The translations under genes and the position numbers were made by a program. From Paraburkholderia ferrariae NBRC 106233 (lineage in GTDB: Bacteria > Pseudomonadota > Gammaproteobacteria > Burkholderiales > Burkholderiaceae), in the NCBI RefSeq assembly GCF_000685035.1, contig NZ_BAYB01000002.1:124001-188000 (forward strand): a stretch of 64,000 nt of DNA, given 5' to 3'. Below the pieces are notes generated by a model. That model was not told where the DNA came from. It was given only the letters and a program-made list of their open reading frames with translations, and searched no databases. This document shows positions 8,482 to 18,124 of this stretch, piece after piece (position 1 is the first letter of the stretch; each line of letters starts with the position of its first letter).

Positions 8482-8829
8482 TCAAGGAGCCTGAAGACGC
8501 TCGCCTTTGAAAGTGGCCAGCCTGGTGCCGGCGAAGGGGTCGTCGCGCCAATCCACACTCGCTTGTTTACTGGATTGCGTCTCTTCCACGCCCACGCGGC
8601 GCACCGAGAAGTGTTCAAGCGATTGCCCGGCACTGGTTGCCTGAATAACCCACTGCGGGGCCGTGCCTTCGCCGTCCCAGGTGTTGCCGGAGGCGTCTCG
8701 ATACCTCACCGCGCTTAAGCGGAGCTGGTCCTGAGCGATTGAAGCCGCGACGGCTTCGGGAGTGATACCGAATTCGGCCATTCTGCGCTGCAGATAGGCC
8801 ACAATACTTTCTCGCTTTCTTTCATCCAT
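8482..8829 (-). CDS. H-NS-like DNA-binding protein
   Basis: Protein of 115 residues, nucleoid-associated in type. The N-terminal part (MDERKRESIVAYLQRRMAEFG and onward, positions 1-40) looks helical and could oligomerise. Residues about 52-75 hold YRDASGNTWDGEGTAPQWV, a variant of the H-NS C-terminal core (YxDxxGxxWxGxGxxPxW). In standard H-NS proteins of this group the loop reads W-x-GRG; here it is W-D-GEG, which swaps the minor-groove Arg for Glu, so DNA binding may be weak or altered. The start at 8829 is preferred to an upstream in-frame ATG because the family begins at MDER. The gene stands alone. Confidence 0.7.
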   Translation of the reverse strand: MDERKRESIVAYLQRRMAEFGITPEAVAASIAQDQLRLSAVRYRDASGNTWDGEGTAPQWVIQATSAGQSLEHFSVRRVGVEETQSSKQASVDWRDDPFAGTRLATFKGERLQAP

Positions 8830-9359
8830 CCCGGTTGTCTCCGCTTGGCACGCAGCCATCAAGCTGGCAGGTGCAAGTCGTATGCCGCCAGGATAACACA
8901 GGTTGAATTCGCCTCCCCGGATGGGCGGCACTGGAAGGATTCACGCTTGATGCAGAAGCCTGGACTGCGAAGCAATGCCGATATTATACGGCTGGTGGTT
9001 GCCGAGGGCATCGTGCGCAATGCTGCATGATAGCGCGCGCCTGGCATTCTTTCCAGAAAACGGGCTCTGGTTCTTGAGAAAAGCCTTGAATGAGAGCGAC
9101 GGGAAGTCACCGCCGTTGTCGAGAAGACAATTTCCGGAAGCCGGTTAAAGCGCCGGTCCCTGTCGCGAATAGCCATTATCCGGAGCGATATGGCGGCGGG
9201 TCATACGTCGGGAACGTGCCGGGAACGTGCCTGGAATGGGGCGTGTATATCGCGCAGGCGATAACCGCGGGGAGATTACGTTGTGCTATCTTCGTTCTCG
9301 CGGCTGCATGAGCCACGTCTATCTTCCCCGGCGACACTGCCCCCGAGACCGAGGCCAAT
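8830..9359. other. 530-bp intergenic region
   Basis: I see no convincing gene on either strand. The only structure noted is an 11-base direct repeat CGGGAACGTGC at 9209-9219 and 9220-9230, upstream of the small gene at 9360. It also contains the upstream region of the H-NS-like gene. Confidence 0.5.
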
Positions 9360-9683
9360 ATGGAATCCGAATGCGATCAGATTCCGGGACCGAACCCGGA
9401 TCGCTTTACCTGCACGATCGAGGGGAAAGAACTGGTCGTCGTGCTGCGCGACTATTCGCTTTATCGCGACGACATCGACCTGAGCGACCTGTCCAACGGA
9501 GGCCATATCCACGCTGCGGCGATCGATGCTCCGGCCCAGGCCGGCGCCATTCTTCGCCGCATTGTCGCGCTCGCCGCATCCGGCGACATCATTGCGCTGT
9601 TCTGCGCGAATGCTGAATGCCGCGCGGCGGCGCTCGACGTGCTCGGCATCGACGACGTCCCGGCCGTTCATCCGGCAGCCTAG
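9360..9683 (+). CDS. hypothetical protein, 107 aa
   Basis: Small acidic, Ala-rich protein without signal peptide or membrane segment; I do not recognise a family. It has a regular amphipathic middle (HAAAIDAPAQAGAILRRIVA at about 50-69) and two Cys in the segment FCANAECRAAA near residues 81-87. The start has only a weak site (CGAGG about 12 bases upstream). The gene is convergent with the small membrane-protein gene at 9776, leaving 92 bp between them. Codon choice fits its neighbours, so it is probably a real gene. Confidence 0.5.
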   Translation: MESECDQIPGPNPDRFTCTIEGKELVVVLRDYSLYRDDIDLSDLSNGGHIHAAAIDAPAQAGAILRRIVALAASGDIIALFCANAECRAAALDVLGIDDVPAVHPAA

Positions 9684-9775
9684 ACTCCAGTCCGGCCCAC
9701 CATTCGTCGTTGCCTCATCAGTCTGCGCACGCTCTGCCATTCCCTCCCATTTTAGCCACACCCCCTGGCACTTCC

Positions 9776-10198
9776 TTATTGAAAAGGCCCGCAAAGCCTG
9801 TCGATCGGCATGGCCACCAGCACGCTCGTGGTGAACGCGAGACCCGCCGTGAACGCCACAGCGGCGGTCACGCTGCACCACGCCACGAAGCGGATCGGAT
9901 CGCGTTTGGCCGGCGCAAGCGAAACGATCTGGCGCCATGCGCGCCCCGTAGCAACCGCCAGTGCAAGGCAGACGACGAAGGCCACCACGGAGGCGACAGT
10001 CACGAGCCGCTCCACCGTCTCCCACTTCAGCGCGTGGTGTTGCGCGATACCGCCCGCACAGGCCGTCGAAACGAGGTTCACGCACAGCAGCATGTACGAG
10101 ACCCAGATGAGCGGCGCCGCAAAGAGCGTAACCCAGACGATAACGCGTTGCCGCCGGGTATCGCTCAAGCCGGCGGGAGGAGAGGTGGGAGCCTTCAT
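9776..10198 (-). CDS. hypothetical inner-membrane protein, 140 aa
   Basis: Small integral membrane protein with three hydrophobic helices, at about 17-45 (VIVWVTLFAAPLIWVSYMLL), 65-85 (VVAFVVCLALAV) and 100-125 (FVAWCSVTAAVAFTAGLAF). The start at 10198 is fixed by AGGAGGT nine bases upstream; longer in-frame starts lack a site. It is divergent from the cation:proton antiporter gene. I do not recognise a functional family, and nothing in it suggests an enzymatic site. Confidence 0.65.
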   Translation of the reverse strand: MKAPTSPPAGLSDTRRQRVIVWVTLFAAPLIWVSYMLLCVNLVSTACAGGIAQHHALKWETVERLVTVASVVAFVVCLALAVATGRAWRQIVSLAPAKRDPIRFVAWCSVTAAVAFTAGLAFTTSVLVAMPIDRLCGPFQ

Positions 10199-10399
10199 GA
10201 CATACCTCCTGACCGCCAGGGCGCGGTCAATCAGGACCGCGAATGGATGCGCAGAAACCGTGCCTGCTCCGAACCTCATGCGTTCGCTCCAGCGGGGCGG
10301 TACGGTAGGTACGGGCGTTGCGTCAGCATTCGGTCCAGGCACGCGCAGCCAGGCAGCGCCGTGTCATTCGATGGCAAGAGGAGGAGGGAAAGCCAGCCG

Positions 10400-11737
10400 A
10401 TGGCGGAAGAAGCGTCGTGGTTCTTGCTGGTCGGCGTGCTGCTGATGTTCATGGCCCTCGCGCGCGGGCCCATCGCCCGGCTGCCGCTCACGGGCGCGAT
10501 GATCTATCTCGTGGTGGGCGTGATCGTGGGGCCGGGCATGCTGGGGCTCGTGCATATCGATCTCGTACAGCACGCGAGCACACTCGCCGTGCTCGCCGAA
10601 GCGGGGCTCGTCGTTTCGTTGTTCTCGGTCGGCATGCATTTGCGCGTGCGGCTGCGCGACCGCTTGTGGCGGCTGCCCTTGCGGCTCGGCGTGCTCTCCA
10701 TGGTACTGAGCGTGGCGTTGATGTTCGCGTTCGGCAGGGCGATGGGCGCGGCGCCTGGCGTCGCGCTCTTTCTCGCTGCCACGCTCGCGCCTACCGATCC
10801 CGTGCTCGCCAACGAACTGCGCGTGCGCGAAGCCGGCGACGCGGAACCGGTGCGCTTCGCCCTCTCCGGCGAGGGCGGTCTCAACGACGGCGCCGCGTTG
10901 CCGTTCGCTTTGCTCGGTCTCGCGCTGTGCGGTTTGCGCGTGCCGGGCACGCAGAGCGCCGCAACGTTCGTGCTCTCGCTGGTATGGGGTTTCGTCGGGG
11001 CGCTGCTGATCGGCGCGCTGCTCGCCACGCTCTGCGTGCGGGTCGTGCTCCATCTGCGTACCCGTTATGGCGAAGCCGTGGGGCTGGATGGCTTCATCGC
11101 GATCGGGCTCATGTCGGTGACCTATGGCGTTGCGTTGCTGCTGCACGCGTACGCGTTCGTGGCCGTGTTCGCGGCAGGGGTTGCGCTGCGTCACGAAGAG
11201 TTGCGCGCGACCGGCGAGCGCCGCCCCGCCGAGGCGCTGGAGACGGTGCAACTGGGCGAGCGCGCCGAGGTCGCGAAAGATCCTGAGCGCGCCCACGCAC
11301 TGCTCGCCGAGAGCATGACGGGCTTCACGCTGGAGATCGAGCACTTCGCCGAGTTTTCGGTGCTGCTCGTCATCGGCTGCGTGATCTCCGCGCATTGGCG
11401 CGACATGCTCGATGCGCGTACGGCACTGTTTGCGCTCGTGCTGGTGTTCGTGGTGCGGCCGCTCTCCGTGCTGATTGCCATGACAGGCGCGCAGGCCGAC
11501 CGGCAGCAGCGCTGCCTGATGGCATGGATGGGCATACGCGGCGTGGGCGCGTTCTACTACGCCGTGTGGGGCATCGCGCTGGCCGGGAACGCGCTGCGGC
11601 CCGTGCTGCCGGCGGCGCTCGACGCGATTGCGATCTCCGTGCTGCTGCACGGCTCGACGGCGGGCGGCATGCTGGGGCGCTATTACCGTCGCAAGGAAGC
11701 GCAGAGCGCCGCAGTGCGCGGGCATATGCCGATGTAG
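10400..11737 (+). CDS. cation:proton antiporter (CPA1/NhaP type)
   Basis: Inner-membrane antiporter of 445 residues with about twelve hydrophobic helices, exchanging Na+ or K+ for protons. Family marks are GAMIYLVVGVIVGPG in helix 2, the LAATLAPTDPVLA segment (the paired-residue site of the CPA1 group) and the FALSGEGGLNDGAALPFA segment after it. The ATG at 10400 follows GAGGAGG at 10381-10387; longer in-frame starts would give an implausible hydrophilic extension. A charged stretch at about 275-305 (RRPAEALE...EVAKDPER) is the usual cytoplasmic loop. It stands alone, with the lipoprotein gene 90 bp downstream. Confidence 0.9.
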   Translation: MAEEASWFLLVGVLLMFMALARGPIARLPLTGAMIYLVVGVIVGPGMLGLVHIDLVQHASTLAVLAEAGLVVSLFSVGMHLRVRLRDRLWRLPLRLGVLSMVLSVALMFAFGRAMGAAPGVALFLAATLAPTDPVLANELRVREAGDAEPVRFALSGEGGLNDGAALPFALLGLALCGLRVPGTQSAATFVLSLVWGFVGALLIGALLATLCVRVVLHLRTRYGEAVGLDGFIAIGLMSVTYGVALLLHAYAFVAVFAAGVALRHEELRATGERRPAEALETVQLGERAEVAKDPERAHALLAESMTGFTLEIEHFAEFSVLLVIGCVISAHWRDMLDARTALFALVLVFVVRPLSVLIAMTGAQADRQQRCLMAWMGIRGVGAFYYAVWGIALAGNALRPVLPAALDAIAISVLLHGSTAGGMLGRYYRRKEAQSAAVRGHMPM

Positions 11738-11827
11738 GCAGGCTTTGCCGTGCGACGGGAGAGCCGGGGCACGCATTTTGCTGTGCCGCGGCCAGTCCAA
11801 CTCCCATGCGCAACCTGCCCGACCATC

Positions 11828-12898
11828 ATGGTTTCAAAAGCCACCGTCCTCTCCGTTCTGGGCGCCGCCTGTCTGGCCAGTGCCTGCGTGCATATCGGCC
11901 CCACGCGGCTGCGAGCCGATCAGGTGGACTATTCGCGAGCGCTCGGCGACGCCAAGAAGCGCGAAATCCTGGCTACGATCGTCGGGCTGCGTTATGGCGA
12001 TGCGCCCGCATTTCTCACGGTCAGCTCGATCATCGCGGCCTATCAGTTCGATTCCACAGCGGGCGCAACGGGCAATCTCGGTTCGGGGTCCGAACCGAAC
12101 TATGCCCTTGCCACCGGCACGGTGTCGTACGGCAACCACCCCACCTTCACCTTCGCGCCAACCACAGGCGAAGCCTATGCCACGGCCTACATTCGCCCGC
12201 TCGCGCCGGAACTCGTGTTGCCGCTCGCCGAAGGCGGGATACCGATCGACTTGTTGCTGCGCATGACGGCCCAGTCGATCGGCGGCTTGCAGAACGGCAG
12301 CGCGCTCGGCGGCGAGAACGCTGCCGGGGCGTCGGGCTTCTTCGAACTTCTGCAGGCGCTGCGGCGCCTGCAACTGGCCGGCGAACTCAATGTGGAGTCT
12401 CGCAACGAGAAGGGCAAGAGCAGCGTGTATTTTGCAATCGGGGCGACGGAAGGGGCCAAGCCGCCCGAAGTCGCGGCCGACCTCGCACGCGTGCGTGCGC
12501 TTTTGCATCTCTCGGCCAAGACGCGGACTTATGAAGTGGTGTACGGCCCTTCCGCGCAGCGCGGCGATCGCATTCCCATGGTGACGCGTTCGGTGCTCGG
12601 CATCCTTACCGATCTTGGCGCGCAGGTGCAGGTGCCGGATGCGGACGTCAGCAGCGGTGCGACCAAGCCGACCGTGGGCCTGATCGGCGGCGAAACGCGG
12701 CCCACCATCATCGTCCATGCTGGGGCGAAGGCGGGCAATCATGCCTACGTTGCGGTGGACTACGACGGCACGCAGTATTGGGTCGAACGCGACGACTTCG
12801 ATTCGAAATATGCGTTCACGGTGCTGCAGAATCTGATGGCGCTCGCCGAATCGGATACGAGCGCGAAGGCGCCGGTGGTCACGATACCCGCCAACTAG
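11828..12898 (+). CDS. lipoprotein of unknown function, 356 aa
   Basis: Exported lipoprotein. The N-terminus MVSKATVLSVLGAACLASAC has a lipobox LASAC with Cys20 as the lipidation site, and the residue after it is Val, which suits outer-membrane sorting. The mature part begins with a conserved-looking block (GTVSYGNHPTFTFAPTTGEAY at about 98-118, quoted without flanks) and has no known catalytic motif. I chose 11828 because it puts the signal at the very start; an upstream in-frame ATG at 11750 would bury it. Similar hypothetical lipoproteins are known in beta- and gammaproteobacteria, but I cannot name a function. Confidence 0.75.
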   Translation: MVSKATVLSVLGAACLASACVHIGPTRLRADQVDYSRALGDAKKREILATIVGLRYGDAPAFLTVSSIIAAYQFDSTAGATGNLGSGSEPNYALATGTVSYGNHPTFTFAPTTGEAYATAYIRPLAPELVLPLAEGGIPIDLLLRMTAQSIGGLQNGSALGGENAAGASGFFELLQALRRLQLAGELNVESRNEKGKSSVYFAIGATEGAKPPEVAADLARVRALLHLSAKTRTYEVVYGPSAQRGDRIPMVTRSVLGILTDLGAQVQVPDADVSSGATKPTVGLIGGETRPTIIVHAGAKAGNHAYVAVDYDGTQYWVERDDFDSKYAFTVLQNLMALAESDTSAKAPVVTIPAN

Positions 12899-12922
12899 AG
12901 CGCCGCGCTTGGCAATGCGCGA

Positions 12923-13357
12923 TCAGTCGTCGTCGGGCGCGATGCTGAATACGCGTTCCGTACGGTGTTCGCCGTTGTAGCCCGGCACGCTCACGTAGCC
13001 CTCTATCTGCACGTGAAAGCCGCTCCGGGTGCCGATGGGCGGCAGCGCGCCGACCACGCGGCTATCGAACCCGCCCAGACCCTCAGACGGCACGGGCACG
13101 TGATTTTCCGGCGTGGCGTTGGACGTGACCACGTTGTCCTGGAGCGGGGACGCATCGCGCCTCGCCTCGCTGGTCTTGCCGTCGGCATCGACGCTTGTGC
13201 CGCTCGATACCGTGCCGGCCATCTCGACGGTCATGATGCGGCGGCTTGCGCGGGCCAGCGGGTCCGGGCCGGCGGCCGGGCCCGGCACCATCGCGGGCTT
13301 GCGGGTGGCCATTTCGGCTCGCTGGGCTTGTGCTGAGTTGCGGGGGGGACGGGGCAT
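12923..13357 (-). CDS. hypothetical protein, 144 aa
   Basis: Unknown protein with a basic, Pro/Arg-rich N-terminal third (about 1-45) and an acidic, Gly/Ser-rich remainder ending in SIAPDDD. It has no signal peptide, membrane helix or Cys. The start at 13357 is supported by AGGAGA nine bases upstream. It is convergent with the lipoprotein gene (24 bp apart). It looks poorly structured in its first half, and no family is recognised. Confidence 0.55.
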   Translation of the reverse strand: MPRPPRNSAQAQRAEMATRKPAMVPGPAAGPDPLARASRRIMTVEMAGTVSSGTSVDADGKTSEARRDASPLQDNVVTSNATPENHVPVPSEGLGGFDSRVVGALPPIGTRSGFHVQIEGYVSVPGYNGEHRTERVFSIAPDDD

Positions 13358-13460
13358 ATCGGTCTCCTGTCTGGGTTGCCTGTTCGCCTACCCCTGCTGC
13401 GCATCGCGCGTGCCGGGCCGCCTGGCTTGCTCCCTCGAAGCAATTAGCCCCTTCAGCCAC

Positions 13461-13500
13461 AAAGAAAAACGGCAGCACGCGTAGCACGCGTGCTGCCGTT
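13461..13500 (-). terminator. rho-independent terminator of the RND operon
   Basis: A perfect 14-bp stem (13468-13481 with 13487-13500, arms AACGGCAGCACGCG and its complement) encloses a 5-base loop. On the minus strand it is followed by TTTTTCTTT. It lies 20 bp past the stop of the RND permease gene. Confidence 0.9.
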
Positions 13501-13519
13501 CGAGACCGGGACGTATCGG

Positions 13520-16500
13520 TTATTCGCTGGGTTTCGGGGCCGGTGCGGGTCCCGCGCTGGGTTCGTCGTCCTCGTCGTCGTCGCCCGCATGATGGATCTT
13601 GCGCGAGACTTCGTCGAGCTTGTCGCCCAGCGCGCGTCGCACCGTGACGTAGAACACCGGAATCAGCAGGAGGCCGAAGAACGTGGCGAACATCATGCCG
13701 CCGATCACGCCCGTGCCGATCTCGTGCCGCGACGAGGCGCCGGCGCCCGTGGAGAGCACCAGCGGCAGCACCCCCAGGATGAACGCCATCGAGGTCATCA
13801 GGATCGGGCGCAGCCGCAGCTTCGCAGCCTGCACCGTGGCCTCGAAGAGTGTCATGCCGTTCGCCTGGCCTTCCACCGCGAATTCGACGATCAGGATCGC
13901 GTTCTTCGCGGCCAGCCCGATCACCGTGACCATGCCGATCTTGAAGTAGATGTCGTTAGGCACGCCGCTCAGGCGGCAGAACGTCACCATGCCGAGGAGG
14001 CCCAGCGGCACCACCAGCAGCACCGCCACCGGAATCGACCAGCTCTCGTAGAGCGCGGCGAGACAGAGGAACACCACCACCACCGAGAGAATCATCAGCA
14101 GGGTTGCTGCATTCCCCGCAAGAATTTCCTGGTAGGACTGACCAGTCCAGTCCGCCGCGAAACCCGGCGGCAGCGACTTGTTGATGATGTTCGTGATCAC
14201 CTGCATTGCCTGGCCGGTGGAATAGCCGGGCGCCGAGTTGCCGACGATCTCGATGGCCGAGTAGCCGTTATAGCGCGGCAGCGCCTGCGGCCCGACGCTC
14301 CAGTTCGCCTTCACGACACTCGAGAGCGGCACCATGTTGTACGGGCTGATCGCGGCGTTGCTGACCGAGGGGTTGGCCGGCGTCTCGTAGCCGCTGGCAT
14401 TGACCGCCGTGCTCGTGCTCGTGCTGCCGGAGGCGGTCGTGCCCGACGAACTGCTGCTGACGTTGGACGGCGTGTAGATGTGCTGGAGCGCGTCGAGCCC
14501 CATGCGGTAGGGCGCATCGGCTTGCAGATACACGCGCTTCACGCGGCCGCCGTAGGTGAACTGGTCGATGTAGTACGGCGCGAGCTGCATTTGCAGCGAG
14601 TTGTAGACGTCGGTGAGCGAGAGCCCCATCGACGCCGCCTGCACGCGGTCCACCGTCACCTGCAACTGCGGCGCCGCTGGCAGCGAGTTCGGGCGGACGC
14701 CGTAAAGCTCGGGGCTCTTGCCCGCTTCGGCCAGCAGCTTCATTTCGGCCTGCCCGAGCTGGGCCCGCGATTGTCCGGCGCGCGCCTGCAGGAACATGTC
14801 CACGCCGCCGAACTGGCTCAGCCCGCGGATGGTCGGCAGGTTCACCACGAAGATCTGCGCGTCGTTAATGCTGTGCAGGATCTGGTTGGCCTGCGGGATC
14901 AACTGCATGGCCGACTTCGAGCGCTTGCCCCAGTCGGCCAGCTTGATGAAGACCATGCCGACGTTTTCGCTGTTGCCGACGAAGCTGAAGCCCTTGACGT
15001 CGAAGACCCCCACGATGTCCTTGCCGATCGGGCTGTGCGAGAGCTTGTCGCCGATCTCCGCCATCACGTTGCTGTTGCGCTCCAGCGTCGAACCGGAAGG
15101 CAGGTTGACGAGCGCGAGCATGAAGCCCTGGTCTTCGTCGGGGACGAACGAGGTCGGCATGCGCGCGTAGAGGAACCCGGCCAGTGCGGCGAGGAGCACG
15201 AACAGCATCATCCAGCGCGGCGCATGGCGCACCGCGCGGCCCACCTGGCCGAAGTACGTGTTGCTGATGCGGTTAAAGCCCTTGTTGAACCAGCGGAACA
15301 CGAAATGCGAGTCGCCGTGGTGATCGGGCTTGAGGATGGTCGCGCACAGCGAGGGCGTGAACGACATCGCGAGGAACGCCGAGAAGCCCATCGAAATGGC
15401 GATGGTCATGGCGAACTGCGCATAGATGATGCCGGTGGCGCCCGGCTGGAACGCGGAGGGCACGAACACCGCGGCCAGCACCACCGTAATGGCGACAATG
15501 GCGCCCGTGATCTGCCCCATCGCCTTGCGCGTGGCTTTCTTCGGACTGAGCTTCTCCTCGGACATGATGCGCTCGACGTTCTCGATCACCACGATCGCAT
15601 CGTCCACCACGATGCCGATTGCGAGCACCATGCCGAAGAGCGTCAACTGGTTGAGCGAGAAGTGCAAGGCCTTCAGGCCGATGAACGTACCGAGCAGCGC
15701 CACCGGAATGACGAGCGTGGGGATGATCGTCGCGCGGATGTTCTGCAGGAAGATCAGCATCACGAAGAAAACGAGGATGATGGCCTCGACCAGCGTGCGC
15801 ACCACGTCCGTGATCGACGCCGTGATGAACGGCGTCGTGTCGTAAGGCACGTTCCACGTGACGCCGGAAGGCAGGTCTTTCGCGAGCACCGCCATTTCGG
15901 CCTTCACCGCATTGGCCACGGCAAGCGCGTTGGAGCCCGGCAGCAGGTACACGCCCATGCCGCCCGCCGCCTTGCCGTTGTACGCCGCCGAAGAACCGTA
16001 GCTCTGCGCGCCGAAGGTGATGCGCGCAACGTCGCTCAGGTGCACGACCGTACCGTCGTTGGTCGTGACGAGAATGATGTTCTTGAACTGCTCCAGCGAA
16101 GAAAACAGCGTGTCGCCGGACACCGTGGCCGTGAACACCTGCCCCTTCACCGCCGGGTCCGCGCCCACGGCGCCGGTGGCGAACTGCGCATTCTGCGCGT
16201 TCACGGCGTTGAGCACCTGGGTGGTGGAAAGGCCATAGCCCTGCAGCTTGTCCGGATCGAGCCAGATGCGGATGGCGTATTCCGAGCCGAGCATGAAGGT
16301 GTTGCCCACCCCGTTGATCCGCGCGATCACCGGCTGGATCTGCGAGGCGACGAGGTCGGAGAGGCGGTCCGCGTCGATGGCGGGGTTATCCGACTGCAAG
16401 CCGATGAACATCAGGATGTCCGGGCTCGCCTTGGCGACCACCACACCCTGTTGCGTCACTTCGGCGGGCAGGAGCGGCTGCGCGAGCTGGACCTTGTTCT

Positions 16501-16822
16501 GCACCTGGACTTCGGCAATGTCGGGGTCGGTGCCCGTGGCGAAGCTCAGCGTGATGGTGGCCGTGCCGTTGCTGTTCGAGGTCGAGCTGAAGTACAGCAG
16601 GTTGTCGATGCCGGTGAGCTGCTGCTCGATCACCTGCGTGACCGTCGATTCCATGGTGGCGGCGTTGGCGCCCGGATAGGTCGCCGTCACCGTCACCTGC
16701 GGCGGCGCGATATCCGGGTACGAGTCGATCCCCATGCGCGATAGCGAAATCACGCCAATCAGGCAGATCAGAATAGGGATCACCCAGGCAAAAACCGGGC
16801 GGTCGATAAAGAAACGTGGCAT
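13520..16822 (-). CDS. RND efflux pump inner-membrane permease (HAE1/AcrB type)
   Basis: Proton-driven multidrug efflux transporter of 1100 residues, with the two-fold RND layout of twelve helices and two large periplasmic loops. Recognisable are MPRFFIDRPVFAWVIPI at the N-terminus, the proton-relay pair in GIVVDDAIVVIENVE (about 400-415) and the matching Lys in AAKNAILIVEFA (about 950). It is longer than AcrB (about 1050), partly because of a Ser/Thr-rich stretch at about 790-835 (SSSSSGTTASGSTSTSTAV) in the second periplasmic loop. It lies 12 bp behind the adaptor gene and is the last gene of the operon. The substrate range is unknown. Confidence 0.95.
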   Translation of the reverse strand: MPRFFIDRPVFAWVIPILICLIGVISLSRMGIDSYPDIAPPQVTVTATYPGANAATMESTVTQVIEQQLTGIDNLLYFSSTSNSNGTATITLSFATGTDPDIAEVQVQNKVQLAQPLLPAEVTQQGVVVAKASPDILMFIGLQSDNPAIDADRLSDLVASQIQPVIARINGVGNTFMLGSEYAIRIWLDPDKLQGYGLSTTQVLNAVNAQNAQFATGAVGADPAVKGQVFTATVSGDTLFSSLEQFKNIILVTTNDGTVVHLSDVARITFGAQSYGSSAAYNGKAAGGMGVYLLPGSNALAVANAVKAEMAVLAKDLPSGVTWNVPYDTTPFITASITDVVRTLVEAIILVFFVMLIFLQNIRATIIPTLVIPVALLGTFIGLKALHFSLNQLTLFGMVLAIGIVVDDAIVVIENVERIMSEEKLSPKKATRKAMGQITGAIVAITVVLAAVFVPSAFQPGATGIIYAQFAMTIAISMGFSAFLAMSFTPSLCATILKPDHHGDSHFVFRWFNKGFNRISNTYFGQVGRAVRHAPRWMMLFVLLAALAGFLYARMPTSFVPDEDQGFMLALVNLPSGSTLERNSNVMAEIGDKLSHSPIGKDIVGVFDVKGFSFVGNSENVGMVFIKLADWGKRSKSAMQLIPQANQILHSINDAQIFVVNLPTIRGLSQFGGVDMFLQARAGQSRAQLGQAEMKLLAEAGKSPELYGVRPNSLPAAPQLQVTVDRVQAASMGLSLTDVYNSLQMQLAPYYIDQFTYGGRVKRVYLQADAPYRMGLDALQHIYTPSNVSSSSSGTTASGSTSTSTAVNASGYETPANPSVSNAAISPYNMVPLSSVVKANWSVGPQALPRYNGYSAIEIVGNSAPGYSTGQAMQVITNIINKSLPPGFAADWTGQSYQEILAGNAATLLMILSVVVVFLCLAALYESWSIPVAVLLVVPLGLLGMVTFCRLSGVPNDIYFKIGMVTVIGLAAKNAILIVEFAVEGQANGMTLFEATVQAAKLRLRPILMTSMAFILGVLPLVLSTGAGASSRHEIGTGVIGGMMFATFFGLLLIPVFYVTVRRALGDKLDEVSRKIHHAGDDDEDDEPSAGPAPAPKPSE

Positions 16823-16834
16823 GAGGCGGACTCC

Positions 16835-18043
16835 TTACGACTTGTCGGCAACGGCCTGGGCGCCCGATGCCGGGGCGGTGGCCGCCTGGGCCCCGCTTGC
16901 GCCTTGCTGCCACGGACTTGCCTTCACGGACACGCCCTCGTGCACGCTCTGCAGTCCGGTCACGATCACCTGGTCGCCCTCGGCGAGTCCGCTCGTGATG
17001 ATCCAGTTGTTCTGGTAGCTCTCGCTCGTGGTGACGTCCTTGCGCGCGACCTTGCCGTTCGCGTCCACCACCAGCGCAAAGGCGCCCACGGTGTCGCGCT
17101 GGATGGCCTGCTGCGGAATCAGGAAGGCGCCGTTGCGCTGGCCCAGATCGACCATCAGCGACACGTACATGCCGGGCAGCAGCTGATGCTGCGCATTGGG
17201 AATCAGCGCACGCAGATTGACCGCGCCGGTGGCCGGGTTCACGGTGACATCCGAGAAGTCGAGCGTGCCCTGCTGGTCGTACGGGGTGCCGTTGGGCAAC
17301 GTAACCTGCACGCTGGTGGCGTTTTGCGGCGCGAGCGCAATGTTGCCCTTGCTCTGCGCCTGCTTCAGCGTAACGAGATCGGCGGCGCTGATCGTGAAGT
17401 TCACGTAGAGCGGATCGATCTGCTGCACGGTCGTGAGGAGCGTGCCGCCCGAGCCGGCGTCGGCCGTGCTGGAGCCCACCACGGCGCCTACCGTCACCTG
17501 CTGCTGTCCGGCGATGCCGGCAATGGGCGACGTGACCTTGGTATAGCCGAGGTTCAGGCGCGCGCCGTCCACCGCGGCCTGGTCCGCCTTGACCTTGGCT
17601 TCGGCGCTGCGTTCGGCCGCATCGGCGTTGTCCACGGTCTGTTGCGAGACCGAGCCCACCGGCAGCAGCTTGTGATAGCGTCCGGCGGTGATGCGGTCGT
17701 TCACGTAGGTGGCCTGGTCTTCGGCCAGCGTTGCGAGATCGTTATTGAGTACCGACTGATAGTAAGCCGGATCGATTTCGAAGAGCGTCTGTCCTGCCTT
17801 CACGGTGGCGCCTTCCGTATAGGCGCGCTTCACCAGCACGCCGGACACGCGCGCCGTCACGTTGGCGCTGTAGTAGGCCGAGAGCCGGCCCACCAGGTCG
17901 CGCTGCAGCGGCACGTTCTGCGGCTCCGCCTTCACGACGCTCACCTGAGGCGGCGGCGGGGCTGGAGGCTCGCTTTTGCTACAGGCCGCGAGGGCAATGA
18001 AACCGATGGACAGCAGCGACGCGCGCACAGGCAGTAACGTCAT
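16835..18043 (-). CDS. RND efflux periplasmic adaptor (membrane fusion protein)
   Basis: AcrA-like lipoprotein adaptor of about 402 residues that joins the pump to the outer-membrane channel. The signal MTLLPVRASLLSIGFIALAAC ends in a lipobox with the modified Cys at 21. The lipoyl/hairpin region (VTARVSGVLVKRAYTEGATV) and the beta-barrel domain (LPGMYVSLMVDLG) are clear. The start at 18043 gives a normal lipoprotein signal. An in-frame ATG at 18061 is also possible. The N-terminal mature segment is Pro-rich (EPPAPPPPQ), a flexible tether. It lies between the channel gene (81 bp) and the permease (12 bp). Confidence 0.93.
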   Translation of the reverse strand: MTLLPVRASLLSIGFIALAACSKSEPPAPPPPQVSVVKAEPQNVPLQRDLVGRLSAYYSANVTARVSGVLVKRAYTEGATVKAGQTLFEIDPAYYQSVLNNDLATLAEDQATYVNDRITAGRYHKLLPVGSVSQQTVDNADAAERSAEAKVKADQAAVDGARLNLGYTKVTSPIAGIAGQQQVTVGAVVGSSTADAGSGGTLLTTVQQIDPLYVNFTISAADLVTLKQAQSKGNIALAPQNATSVQVTLPNGTPYDQQGTLDFSDVTVNPATGAVNLRALIPNAQHQLLPGMYVSLMVDLGQRNGAFLIPQQAIQRDTVGAFALVVDANGKVARKDVTTSESYQNNWIITSGLAEGDQVIVTGLQSVHEGVSVKASPWQQGASGAQAATAPASGAQAVADKS

Positions 18044-18124
18044 AGGACACCATGCTTGCATGATCGTGGAAAGGGAAAAAGCCTGCAAAGGACGGGCGGA
18101 GGAGGCGTGGGATCTGCGCACGCT

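Noticed and set aside
10364..11800. A 478-residue minus-strand frame opposite the cation:proton antiporter
   Set aside because: Extremely His/Gln/Arg-rich with no hydrophobic or catalytic pattern; the antiporter on the plus strand explains the sequence.
13490..16744. A 1084-residue open frame on the plus strand opposite the RND permease
   Set aside because: It is an antisense shadow of a high-GC gene, with an Arg/His/Asp-rich composition and no recognisable domain.
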